NCBI GenBank assembly: GCA_030435675.1
Contig: CM059625.1
Location: 186,001-250,000 of the forward strand
Length of the DNA stretch: 64,000 nt
Origin: Steinernema hermaphroditum
Taxonomy: Eukaryota > Nematoda > Chromadorea > Rhabditida > Steinernematidae
Reading direction: 5' to 3'
Both the position numbers and the translations under genes were made by a program. Positions within the stretch are counted from its first letter, which is position 1. Each line of letters begins with the position of its first letter. Of the stretch, positions 37,258-49,214 are shown in pieces. The notes beneath the pieces are model-generated. The model did not search any database and had not been told where the DNA came from. It was given only the letters and a program-made list of their open reading frames with translations.

Positions 37258-37716
37258 TTAAGCGTTGGGAGCAAAGGCTACGTTCTTGTCGAGGTGTTCT
37301 TCGAAGCATTCACGGATCTCATTGAATGATTCAACGCAGAAAAGGTAGTCCAGGTAGTTGGTGGGGACACCATCATGGGCAGAGCAGTACTCGAGGCACT
37401 TGCCAGTAACTCCTTTGGCTTCACAGCACTTGGTGTGATCAATGCGAGACGAAGCACAATCCCACATGTTTCCGACTGTGGTTCCGCGCTCAGTGCAAGT
37501 GCTCAAGAAGTTAAGAACCTAAAAATACAGATAGTTCAGTTCTTTTGTGGTAGTACTTACATTGGCCTGAGAAATTGCCTTGAAATCACAGAACCGGTCG
37601 ATACAGTCTTTGTCGGCAGTCTTAAGTTTAGAGCAACAGCTCTTTAATTTATCGTTAGCGCTTTCGGAGTAAGCGAGCGCTACACACACGGCGGCGAGAA
37701 CGATGGTAGTCTTCAT
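37258..37716 (-). CDS. Secreted DB-module (DUF/DB) cysteine-rich protein
   Basis: Two exons (37561-37716 and 37258-37518) join in phase 0 across a 42-bp intron to give 138 residues. Residues 1-18 form a signal peptide (MKTTIVLAAVCVALAYSES). The mature protein carries the nematode DB module: a leading CC (KLKSCCSKL), DKDCIDRFCDFKAI, then STCTERG, MWDCASSR, HTKCCEAKGV, CLEYCSAHDG, LFCVESFNEIRECFEEHL. The cysteine count and the two CC pairs fit that family, which is nematode-specific, secreted and of unknown biochemical role (found in cuticle and gland products). There is no membrane segment. It is compact and probably well expressed. Confidence 0.87.
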
Positions 37717-38503
37717 TGTGAGGATGACCGTGGCGAAGGAACTGATGAAAGGATCTGTTGTTGATGAGCGCGGGTCAACGCCTTTTAAGTGATGGTATGA
37801 CCTAAAATAAGAGACGTCCATACCTGTGTAAGGTGTCCCAAATTGCATTTAGTCCGCCCGTCGCTTTTCTTTCTTGTTCGGACGTTTCGATATTTAGGAT
37901 AAAAAATAATGTGGTCACAGTTCAAGAGCGTTCATTGCGATTGGTTGTGAAACGGGGAACGAACTTGCACTTCATCACGAGAAAAGGCTTGCCACTTGCC
38001 CTCCTTTTCTCGCAGTTCGAGTTTAGGTTTGCTGAATACATACGTTGCTTGCTGAGCTTAACAGTCGACGTGTAATTGCATTCAAGACAACGTAGCAGTT
38101 AGTCGATTACTAAGTAACAATACGATGTCAAAAATTGTCTTCGAACAGAAATGGCCGTGGCTATAAAATCGCGATTTTAACGAAGAGAAGTGCACCGGCG
38201 TTGTCTTGCGTGTTTGTTCTTTGTTCGTGATTTTTCTCATCTATTTTTGCATTTGATTATTCGGTGGCTGGATACTGCCAATGTTATTTATTTAAAGTGA
38301 TTTATGCGGGCAGACAAGATTCATGATGATAGTACAGAGTAAAACACATCACCCGCGTGCACAATACATGTAATTACGAGTAAATAGAAGTCACTGGATA
38401 AAGCTGGTCGGTTTAAAGCACTTGGAATTTGGAGTGAGTATGGTCAGTATGTGAGGAATAAGCCACTTTGGTAAAAGATACGATTATGCTAAAAGTCAGC
38501 GAT
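37717..38503. other. Intergenic
   Basis: This is the upstream region of the DB-module gene and the 3' flank of let-268. No feature was recognised. Confidence 0.5.
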
Positions 38504-41348
38504 TTAAGGATTCAGGAAAGAAACGGCAATGTAGCGTGTTCCCTTTGTCGTGGGGAGGCCTTCGTGGAGATGCGTGAGCCGACCGGGAAACAACATCGAA
38601 TAGCCAACTTCGTCCGCAGCAACTGTGCAATTATAGCGTATATATCGGACACCACCGCCCTCGTAGTCACGGCCACGCTTATTCAGCGCTATATCGATAC
38701 TATATGTGGAAGCATCGTGATGAGGACGCAACGATGGTTGTTCTTCAGGCTTATAGCGGACCACAAACATCATAACAGATTCCACGGGCTAAAATAAGAC
38801 TAACTATTGAACACGACTACAAGACACAGGTTTCACCTGATGATAATATCCAGTGTAGACCTTCTCTTGGACGGGACGCACATATTCATCTACGAAGTAA
38901 AGCCAGTGTCTCTCAAACCCAACTTGATTCATATGAATATCTCTTGTGGGTACATTTTCATAACCGCCAGAGAGTCGGTTATCTTCGTGCTTTCCCGAAG
39001 ACCATTGGCCAAAGTGTTCCATCTCCTCAATCATCTCAGCACAGAAACGCTCTGACATCAACGGAAAGTCATAAACATCAGGACACGGCTGATCGAGCAC
39101 AGTGTCTGGTTCAAGAACCGCAAAATATTTCCGAGGTACATATCGGTCCTCCCATAACTTGCGGTTCATAAAAATTTCGTACATTTCAGGATTTTTGTAT
39201 TTCCGAACGTTCTCTTCGAAGTCGTCAGAAACAACTAGAAAACCGTAGTCTTCCTCGTTATCAACGAACAGAAATGACCCCTGAAATATATAAACGCATG
39301 AGCTAACATCGTCTGCTGTTATCTAATTACATGGTCGCGTGCGTATTGGCAGAAGCTCATGTCCGGATCAATGTTCGCATTGTAAGAATATCCGCTCTTC
39401 AGATCGACAATCTTCTCTCGACTGAGCAATACGGCCGAAGTGACAAACGGAACATTCCAAAAGCCTTGTTGTTTGCCCCCCACGATGTCGAGGTAATCTT
39501 CCGAACGCGCATAGTAACCGTGTTCGGAAAGAGCACCCCAGAAGTTCGTAAACAGCTTTCCTGGTTGTCCAACCATTGGTGCAATGACACCGCTAAATGG
39601 GGTTGAAAGATACTTTACTTATCAACGTACATTCTGTGATTGATAGCCTTTTCAATAAGAAGCTTCAATGCATGCGCATTCGTGATATGGGCATCCGCAT
39701 CAAGAACAATCGCAAAGTCAGAGTTAACTTCATTTGCCCATCCCCTGCAACTATGTATTAACATTTCTAGCGTCACCTTACAGTGCAACTGATCGGGCTT
39801 CCCTTTCCGCAAGTTCGTAAGCTCCGTTGTCGGAATGGATCATATTGAATTGATTTTTATACTTCTTAGTAAAGTTTTCCACCTGAATTGTGATTACTAA
39901 CATTACGCTACTTCAATAACTAACAGTTTCTTCGTTGTATTTCTGATTGTTGTAGATATAGAAGTTTAAACGACTTTTATCGTAGTCGAGTTCAGCAATG
40001 TTCTGAAGAAATTCCTCCACGAATGGAATTGGCTTCTGAATGAAGGCGAGGATTGAGACAAACGGATGGTCGGCCTTTTCAACACGCTGTAAACTAGTCT
40101 GATGAGGTGACGCTATATTTATCACTCACCGAAAAATCGAACACCTTCTCCACCTTGCACTGCACACACCCGTCCGTATTTGAGTAGCTGTTTCCAACGT
40201 AATTAGCCAGCGTGTTCAGATGCTTCTTGCTCGGTCCGTTTCCATGGATAACGACAGGCTCAGTGTTGTACACAACATTCACGAGCTGGGCCTTTCCGTT
40301 CTTGTATTCGACTTTTACATCGTCGGCTGCGCCATTAAGATTTTGGAAGATGTGTGACATGGAATCCAGGGATATTCTTAGATCGTTCTAAAAATTATTC
40401 GAAATTGAAACCAATGTATTAGTCTACATACTCTAGTCTTCTCATCAAGGTACAGATTTGTGAAGAACAGCTGATCATCGTCAGTGTCTTTCACCTCTGC
40501 CCCCATCTCCAGCATCTTGTAAATGTCAGAAACATATCCCATGTACAGTCCGGAGTTAAGATATCTAAAACATAAGTATCGAGCAATATTTCATGAGCGA
40601 TGACTACCTTTTTCCAAAAGAAACTAACGGATACTTCGTTGCCAACTCCTTGTCCGGCCAGCAAAAACCTTCTGCTCCAAACACAATCCTTGCGTTATCG
40701 AACTCATGGTAGAAGCGATCCAGAATAATGTCGGTTTTTGCGTTAACAACCACATCATATGCGTCTACAAACATGATGACGGCATCCTTGTCTTTGTAAT
40801 TCTTCAGCGCATCGCGAAGAATACGAATTTTCTGGCCACCACCCTGTAATGATTTTTTGTGAGCGTGTCTCCAATTTTTGGTCACACATTTTGGCTGATC
40901 ACAAGAATACGCCTCACTCTCAAAATTGGCTAAGACAAATGACAAAAGTGTTTGTGTTCAAAATATTTGTACGATGTTTTCAATAAAGCAAAATAGATGA
41001 AAGTGCATCCGACGAAATCGATTTTGAAATCAATGTTGCAATGCAGATGAACAACTTATTGGCTCCTGTCTATGAATCTCTATGCAAGCAGGAACATTTC
41101 TTATAGATTTAGATTATGTTAATGGCAAATTAGTTCACCTGATAATATCGCATATCTCCGCCGTTCCATTGTTCGCCGCGGCCATACACGAACAAATGAT
41201 GGTCGTGGTCTTGAGCTGTCCTCATTAATCGCCGAAGTCCGTCGGTCTCTTCCGTTGCAACTGTGACTATTATGAGCTCCTTGGGTTTTGTGGCGGACGA
41301 CATCGTTAGCGCGAGCAAGGCGAATGTAATCGCCTTGATCGCGGCCAT
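38504..41348 (-). CDS. let-268: Procollagen-lysine 2-oxoglutarate 5-dioxygenase / glycosyltransferase
   Basis: The start at 41348 gives a signal peptide ([20 protein letters not shown]). About ten exons follow; exon 1 (41139-41348) joins at 40843 to give [19 protein letters not shown]. The N-terminal glycosyltransferase domain shows the acidic metal-binding motif MFVDAYDVV and [10 protein letters not shown]. An accessory domain follows ([42 protein letters not shown]). The C-terminal hydroxylase has HHDAST (H-x-D iron ligands), [22 protein letters not shown] (second iron His) and [12 protein letters not shown] with the 2-oxoglutarate Arg. It hydroxylates and glycosylates collagen lysines in the ER; worm LET-268 is needed for type IV collagen secretion. 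Both domains look intact, and there is no HDEL-type tail, as expected for this family. Confidence 0.93.
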
Positions 41349-41795
41349 CTGAAAACATCCTTGTAACTCACATTTCCCTGTAATTCATATTTCACGGCTA
41401 CGCCATTGCATTGTTAATAACACCTCCGCGAAAGGAATTGGCATGTGCGAAGGACTAACATCCACGCCCGCAAAAAAGGATCGAGGAAAGGGTTGTTTTC
41501 TGCACGTGGAGGTGCATCTAGTCGGCGAAAGCCAACTGATTGGGGCCGCAGGCATTAGTCAGCGGCGGTCGAGGTGCCGATGACCTACTCGTCCGTCGGC
41601 TAAGGCGGCTATGGGGCGATGAGGAGGCAAACGGACCGCCGCGATCATCGCCTGTTCGGCCGTCTTCTGGTGCCGTGTGGGACACTCTGCGGGTCCGGAT
41701 AGCTGGGCGCGTCTGTTTGTAAGCACGCTAAGAGCAGACGTCTTGTACGGCGACCCCAGAAAGTGCACGTTTCGTCTGTTTTTGTGCGGATCGCC
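41349..41795. promoter_or_regulatory. Upstream region of let-268, GC-rich
   Basis: This 450-bp segment is immediately upstream of the let-268 start. 41520-41760 is clearly richer in G+C and CpG than the surroundings. No defined motif is claimed. The promoter role is inferred from position only. Confidence 0.3.
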
Positions 41796-42219
41796 TCGAC
41801 TCGCAATGTTTACAACAGACGTATGCGAGCACTTGAGGCATTCTGATTATCTGAGATTAGCGCAACCATAAACAATATATTTCTCAGAGTGACGGTGCAG
41901 GGAAAACCGTTATATGTGCGCAGCGTGCATCGTATTACCATTGTCTTCTCTTAAATATGCAACGATCACTGAATAGTTTCTCTTAAGTCGGAATGTGTTG
42001 AACGCAGTCGACTCGCAATGTTTACAACAGACGTATGCGAGCACTTGAGGCATTCTGATTATCTGAGATTAGCGCAACCATAAACAATATATTTCTCAGA
42101 GTGACGGTGCAGGGAAAACCGTTATATGTGCGCAGCGTGCATCGTATTACCATTGTCTTCTCTTAAATATGCAACGATCACTGAATAGTTTCTCTTAAGT
42201 CGGAATGTGTTGAACGCAG
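41796..42219. repeat. Exact tandem duplication, 2 x 212 bp
   Basis: Positions 41796-42007 and 42008-42219 read identically, from TCGACTCGCAATGTTTACAA to GTGTTGAACGCAG. By eye there are no differences. Such identity in non-coding DNA means a very recent duplication or an assembly artefact. Confidence 0.9.
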
Positions 42220-42284
42220 TTGATGAACAGGAATGCACCGTAATTCATCAGCGTTATGAGAAATTAACCCGTACAGCAGTTAGT

Positions 42285-42400
42285 TCCTGCGCCGAAGAAA
42301 GAAGAGAAATAGCGTCAACGGTGATCTACGGTTCTTCATTGTGCATTATGAGATTTCTTGCGTGGTGAATGCCACTGATTCAAGAGTAAATGTAATGTAG
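42285..42400 (+). repeat. Dispersed repeat family C, fragment
   Basis: CTGCGCCGAAGAAAGAAGA, CGGTTCTTCATTGTGCATTA, then TTGCGTGGTGAATGCCACTG and TTCAAGAGTAAATGTA match the 3' halves of the copies near 20.2, 53.8 and 54.1 kb. Only the 3' part is present. Confidence 0.6.
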
Positions 42401-43033
42401 CAGCTAGTTGTGAATTTTCAAAAATTGTGAACCATCGCAGTATCGACTACCAATGTGAAAATGTAAAGATTCCATTTTGCTACTTCGGAAATTTTGGCGA
42501 TGCTACAATAGCTGTCCGACATAAAGTTAGAAAAAGCAACCTACGGGCAATGAACGTCCCCGTGAATGGAATCAAACTGAAACAAGCGAGAATTTGGAAA
42601 AAAAAAGACGAATAAGTTTCCGGATTCGGCGTGATGCGGCACGAAACCAACGCAGTGCATCGCACTGAGGATTATAATTCACCATGCAGCTTCAACCAAA
42701 ATTAGTAACAGTCATTTCGCTGCATAGATAATTATGCGGGGAGTGCGTTGCTTTAATGTTAAATGGCGAGTTCCTGGTCTGAGAAAGTAAAATGGCCTTT
42801 GGTCGTGTAACAGTGTTCTGGTGCATGTGTGCAAATTTAGCAAGCCCAAAGCAGTGAACAATATAGTTTTACCTTTACTTTGTTGAACCGGAAGAAGTGG
42901 TGTCAGATTTTGAATAGTCACCGGATCACCCACTAGCTGTAATAATTTCATGCATTCTTATCACATATTACAAGCTTTTACATTTCACAACCTGAATTTT
43001 TGAACCCAGGTAACAATTTATCATCGTTGTTAA

Positions 43034-45191
43034 TTACGCGGAAGGCTGATTTTCTGGTAGATTCAACTTGTCACGAATGGTGCGCACTCGGGATTTCAGA
43101 ATGTCCCAGGCAAAGTAGCACCCCATAAGTGTTCGGCTGTGATTAATCGTGCGGAAATTTGTTCGGGAATGAAGAAGACGAGTGTTCGCCCACAGAACAG
43201 TTTCACCTAAATGAATAAGAGTTAAGTAAGTACTAAATGGACTGCAAACCGTTTTCAAGCTGGAATTGATATAAATTCTTCGGATCGTAACAATACTCGG
43301 TGAAAACCTTCATGGCATCGTAAATTTGCTGAATCTTCCGTTCGTCGTCTACGTCGTAAAACCAACTTCTCATCGCGTTTCCAAAAGTCACTTTCCTAAT
43401 AGATCCGTCGCGCGCAGTTCTGTTGCATACAACATATTTGGACATGAATTCCATAACCTACTCAATGACTTTATGCCGGGCGGTCATATCGTAATCAAAG
43501 GTTCTTTCATGTCCGTCGATTTCGTGCTTATCAAAACCTTCTTCGATATACTCTGCGTCAAACGTGGACAAAATTTCGAAAACATCGGGACGCTCTTTTC
43601 TTAACTGCAAAGGCAAAATGAACATTGCCCGTTAATAACCGATTTCACGTAAAACATGATTTGTATCTACTTCCCGTAGACGCTTAACCCGTTTAGCAAA
43701 ATCCTTACAAAACACTCTCCACATACCTGTTCAGCTACGTGAAATCCGTCAACGAAAACACTGAGTCCGCCTTCGTCTGCTCTCTGGATCATGTGCAACA
43801 ATTGCAGCTTAAATATTTAATGTTTGCTTGCTACACATGGAAAACGTACTTGTGGTGGTGTTGTCAGGGACGGGAAGTCTGTGTGAAGCGGGAGTTCGCT
43901 GCTATTGGCGTATGCCATGTTGCTTGCGTCAGGCTTCGTGCTTACTTCGAAAACTTCTCTAAACTGATCGTTATTTATAATTTCGTAAGATTGCTTGTTA
44001 TAGAAAGTACTTTTCCAACACTAGCACCGGAGAAGATCTAAGGAATTGTTTTCATATCGTTTATAGCTGTAATTCGGCAGATGATTATAGATATTTAATT
44101 ATAAGTGGAAAACTCATACTCACAATGCACTACCGGATATTCGCTATATCCGGCTTTTGAAAATAGTGCCGTCTTATCAGGTGTCAATTGCCAATGTAAG
44201 CCGCATAGAAACAGAACTTGAGAGAGCGTGGAACAGTGGAAGCAATGTGTCAACTCACCCAAAGTGTGTCTGATGGATTAGGCCTATTCGGTTACCGATC
44301 CTCTTCACCGCATGCCGGTCGTTTCCGGGTCCGTTTACAAGAAGCGCTAAACCATCGGTGCAAACAGCGGTCAAAAAATCGTGCAATGTCTAGGACAAAT
44401 GTATTAGAAAACAGTGCAGCGTCTGGATGTATAGCACAGACAAAACTTACCTTATCATCATGAAGTGCTGCTTCGTGGTCAAATTTCCGGATGTGCTGTT
44501 GGATGTATGCGCGATCCCACATACGCAAATCGCGAAGATAGACCTTACGCCTATGTTCTCTCGCTTCTCTGCAGGTAGGATTGCGGAATTCGAGCCAGCT
44601 TGATGAGTATCTGTGTTCATGCCATGTAGAGCTTGGATTGCTTTAGCTTACTTTGCGTTAACTCCCCCGGGCCAGGATATCTGTAGGTCCGTTCCATCTT
44701 CACCCAGCGAAACGCTCAACGGTTGCTGCTGAACATCAAATGTTCTCATATGCAGATTTCTGGCAGTCATCGCAGGATGAATTGTATAGGTCGAAGCGTC
44801 GGGAGAGCAATCGCGAAGCCAGATATAGGGGAAGCGTCCGACATTGCCTAGATACATAAAGGAACCAATTATTATTGTTTGACGATGATAAGCATGGTAG
44901 ACATGAACAAAATTTAATTTTCCCGCATTGTACAAAAGCAAGAGCCAAGTTTGCCGGTCGTTCACAAACACACTCCAATTTAATTTTTCAATGCTAAAAC
45001 GTTATTCCAAACTGACCGTTTAACCAGTGAATGGTGACCAGCCGATTGTGCAGATCATTTTCCAATTTCACCATCTGATTTGCAGCAGTCGTTCGAACGC
45101 ATTTGTTCGTACTCTGCTGTCGGCAAAAAGAAATCAAGTTGCCATTTTCCACACAACGCGGAAATTCTAGCGGAAGTCGCCGCAGCAACAT
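43034..45191 (-). CDS. Gamma-butyrobetaine dioxygenase-like 2-oxoglutarate oxygenase
   Basis: The ATG at 45191 gives a basic leader ([17 protein letters not shown]), possibly mitochondrial; an upstream frame extends open but without ATG. The N-terminal GBBH domain reads [32 protein letters not shown]. The double-stranded beta-helix core shows [18 protein letters not shown] (H-x-D iron ligands), [24 protein letters not shown], and near the end [18 protein letters not shown] (distal iron His), [24 protein letters not shown] makes L-carnitine from gamma-butyrobetaine; the sister enzyme trimethyllysine dioxygenase is also possible, but the VQLLH and LLHSR segments look more like GBBH. The CxxCxxC zinc knot of human BBOX1 is reduced to CSPDAS. 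Worms have gbh genes of this type; I do not choose between them. Confidence 0.85.
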
Positions 45192-45696
45192 GGTGTCACG
45201 TCGAAGTGAATATGGAGTAGAGAAACTGCGGCTCGTTTCACGGTCGTCTGCTAAACGATTAACAACGAATGCACGTCGGCACGGCACAATCGCTGTCTTC
45301 GATGACAAAGTACACCAGCACCATTATCATCTCCGTGACGCGGTCTCTCAGCTCAGGGTCACCGATGTGCGAAAATTATAACTGACACTTAATTCATATG
45401 ATATGAACTCGGGTGCGCGCGATTTTGCGCCTGCTTTTTGCGCTATGGGCCAAGCATTACCATGTAGATCTGCAATTTCTCTGCTTTCCTGTTCCATATC
45501 AACAGAGAAACACACACTAGTACAAAGCAGCAGCAACCTTAATTGCACTTCACGTACGAGTGTGTTCTTAAACACACTAACATTGTAGTTTAATCGCAGA
45601 GCCGTTACACACGTATGTAGATGTGTCCTATATATAAATCGACGGGTCTTGTGTGTGTGCGTTTCCGTACACGACAGACAACCACACTTTACGGCC

Positions 45697-45810
45697 TGAA
45701 ATCCCAGGGGGGACGCCTGAAATCCCAGGGGGGACGCCCAAAAGCACAAAAAGGGGGACGCCTCAAAGCACAGGGACGCCTGAAATCACAAAAAGGGATG
45801 CCTGAAACGG
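45697..45810. repeat. Short minisatellite, GACGCCTGAAATC-type units
   Basis: About five imperfect units combine CCTGAAATCCCAGGGGGGACG with shorter AAAGCACAAAAAGGGGGACG forms, in a head-to-tail array. Open frames across it are by-products of the repeat. It lies 0.5 kb upstream of the GBBH-like gene. Confidence 0.75.
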
Positions 45811-48800
45811 CTTTATGCCCTCATTTATACTTTACTTTAGAGATGTGGGCAACATGTTTAAAAAATGAACAATGAATTCACAAAACGTACAAAACACTGA
45901 CCATATGTTTCCAAGTCTACCGCCGGATTGGCTGCCCACTTCCAGCTAAAAGGATCCTGTTTATCGTTCATAGAGCAATCGGTTCCCTCTTTCTTATACA
46001 GTTCTATGCTGATTCGTGAACGACAACATCAGCAAATCCTTCAGAATAAGATAGGGGGGTCTAAAATTGGACCGTTTCACAGAGAAATTTACAAAAAGTC
46101 TACATAAGTTCGCGGAATAAGGCTTTTCGGACTTGATAAGAACCCTGCAACTGTAGGAGTTGTTCATTTCATTCGCCACGTTAGTTCCTCTTTTTCACTG
46201 AAAACTCAAATGAGTGGTTAAGAGTGAAGTTGATTGTGAAATAGGTAAAATAAGTATAGAGCAATACACCAAAGATGAATTTTCTTTCACTCATTTATGT
46301 GTGTATGTAGTCCCGTTGAGACCGAAATTGTTTAATTAACATCTATCCATACATTTTTGATTAAATGTCGCTTCTTGCTAACGATCTCCACGATCTAGCT
46401 ATTACCAGGGCTCCCACACTGCAAAATATTCCTAAACTACTCCACTTAACATAGTAAATGTATATGCTTCTAGTAGTAGTGCTTCTTTGCCTTATGTTGT
46501 GGGTTCCACATACATCATCGAGCACTTCCTCTTTCCTCTGAATTGTTTACAGACATTTGTATCCTGGTCAACCGTTTTACGTTTGAAATATGTCACGCAT
46601 CCACTGTTGCTGAAAGCATTTTTCTTTGTTTACCACTTAATGTTGCAGGCGACAAATCGAAGTTATCGTTCGATTTTCTCGTGCTATCAGTAATTTTTTT
46701 ACCGTTACGATTCCCAACTAAGGTGACCTATCATTCGAGCCACGTTCGCGGAAGCAAGCGACCAGACGCACGAAGGTAAAGTTTATTTTTGTGCCAGTCA
46801 CTTGTGTAATGGAGTAATCTCAGCAATGTCTCATTATCGTTACGAACTTCGTTTTCAATCATCAGTTGTGCCTGTCTCTTCACAAGAACTTTGTTAATCT
46901 GAAATCTATCCAATGATTGTGAGCAATATATCTCGCATGCATGTTCCACAAGGCGAAAGATCTCTGTCGCAACAGTATCCGAGGTCGCGGTCGGTCACGC
47001 CAGCAGGCAGCTTTTTAAATTTGTACGGCTTATCAGCGGCATTTTACGATCGCTGTCAGCTCACTAAAACTTCCTTTGTGATACGTTTTTCTCGGAGATA
47101 TGGGTTTGCCTCAAACCGCAAAGAGCAATGTTCCTTTGCAAAAAACTGTTTGTTCCTCAGGCAAGCACGACATGTCTTTTCTGATCGCGCATCCAATTTC
47201 ATGCCTCAGAAATGCATCCTGCTAAGTATGCAAGGTGAATGGCATGTTTTTCGTTAGTTATCATTAACGTATAGTCTGAAAATCATTTTTGCATATTTTT
47301 TTAATGTAAAGGTTGTCTCCACCACTTTATTTCTTGTTGATGTTATTGCCATCGCACATCTTATCAGGAATTTGCAAATGATAGCAGGAGCACTTTCCCG
47401 GTTTTAGGACCGAATAGGGAACGTATTTCTGATAGGTGTACATACTCATCTTAATCAGTTTGGTGATTGACATCGGACAACTCATCGCTCATTGGTTTGG
47501 TGACACCAACTGTATGCAACCTTAGATCAGCAGCAATATCACAGCTTTTTTTTACGAACGCTTACGACTGCACACAAAAGTTCATTTTTAGTCAACACGC
47601 AATTTTTTGACCTCCCTTGCTAAGAGGATTCGGAAAGTAGGATAGTAGGTATCTTTATCATCATCAGGCGCTAAGAATCGCGCGGCAGGTTTTTTGTAGT
47701 GCCACTCCCGTACCATCGCGTTCTTCTTGTACGCTCGAGATTGGTGCCGTTGATTATTGCCGACGGCGATCAAGCATCTCCGAGATATGTAAATTAAGGG
47801 CATGCGTGCAGACGTGAATTGTCACACAGAACAATGTAAAAAAAGGCCTGTTTAAATTATGAGCGCTGCCTTAAAATAAATTATGATGTCTGTCGAAACC
47901 ATACCTTCTAAAGCGCCCGGAAGTGCGGTCTGGCTTTCGGCACCCCGCACGTGTGCATCGGTCAGTCGGCGGCGATTGGTGGGAATCACTCTAAGTAAAC
48001 AAATGTGTCATCTTGGCCCATCCACATTCTAGCGCACCGGCGATGTCCTATGATAACTGTCGTATTAACGTTTTCATCACCATCAGCTTTCCGACAGCGT
48101 GACGTTTATTTAGATTGTGTGCTTAACATTTATTAGTTAGAGCGATTTTGTAATGGGATTGCTTGGTAGAGATATTATTATTATTTTTAGTGGATGCAAC
48201 CTTTTTTCGCGGGGCTATTCCCGAACCGCCTTCTTTCGCACCCCTGACGGCCGCAGCTTTCTCCAATGGCTGACTGATAACGTGCCAGGTTAAGATGCCT
48301 GGATTTTTCTGGGGTGATCACAAATAAATTATTTCGTGTGTTCCGCAGTTGACTCACAGAATTTCATGCTATTAATTTATTTTGCCTCAAAGTTTTTATT
48401 GTCATAAGAGTCTACTCTTCTTTTGGATATTGTTTTTTGCACTAGGCCAAACTATGGCGGTAGCCTGCCTCTATCATTAAAAATATACTGTTTTTGCCGC
48501 ATGAACTGCGCCGATCTAAAAAATGATAATGTTGTCTATAATCCGATGTTTTTGGCAATTCTACCATTGTGAATAAACAGATTAAAGAGTTGTGCTCTAT
48601 AGCGTTTCGGAACATTATGTTCACATACACTAATAGTATTGAACTCGTCTGACAAGAAAATCATCCTGACATGACCACACATGATCACCATAAACGTAAG
48701 ATATGTGGTTCGCTTTCGGTGAGACTGATTTTCTTCACCACTCTCTTTAGGCTTGTCCATGGCAACAGATGTGAAAAAGGTCGATTTATGCAAAATAGTG

Positions 48801-49214
48801 AATCAGTTGCGCAGGGCGACATAGTTTTTCGATCAGTAGTCCGCGGGCAACGCAGATAATATTTGTCGTGCTAGTGTTGTACGTTTTGAACGGTGATCCA
48901 AACAGTGCAGTTTGTCCCAAAAGGCACATGTGTGCTTACAAAAGGCCGAGAGGCGGTGAGATCTGGGTTGATTTCCGTGTATGTACATCTGTCACGCCCC
49001 TGAAGCGCAGACCTCGTCGCAGCTGAGCGCGGAGCGCTGCTCGCGGGTGCACATCTTTGTGCCTTTTCGAGAACGATTTGTAACAGTGCTGTATTTTGTA
49101 GAAGAGCTTTTAATATCGCCCATCGCTACTGCACTGCACTTAGCTTGAAGCTGTGCCTTGTTCGCCTTTGTATCCTGTTAAGCCTTGAGTGCTCTATCGA
49201 CACATATCACTGTC
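45811..49214. other. Intergenic, 3.4 kb
   Basis: No family-supported gene. A minus frame at 47588-47803 (ending PTFRILLAREVKKLRVD) and one at 46731-46949 have protein-like composition but no splice partners or homologue I recognise. Confidence 0.45.

Noticed and set aside
40850..40945. Possible extra let-268 exon reading [10 protein letters not shown]
   Set aside because: Joining exon 1 directly to GGGQK at 40843 matches the lysyl hydroxylase family; the extra stretch is intron.
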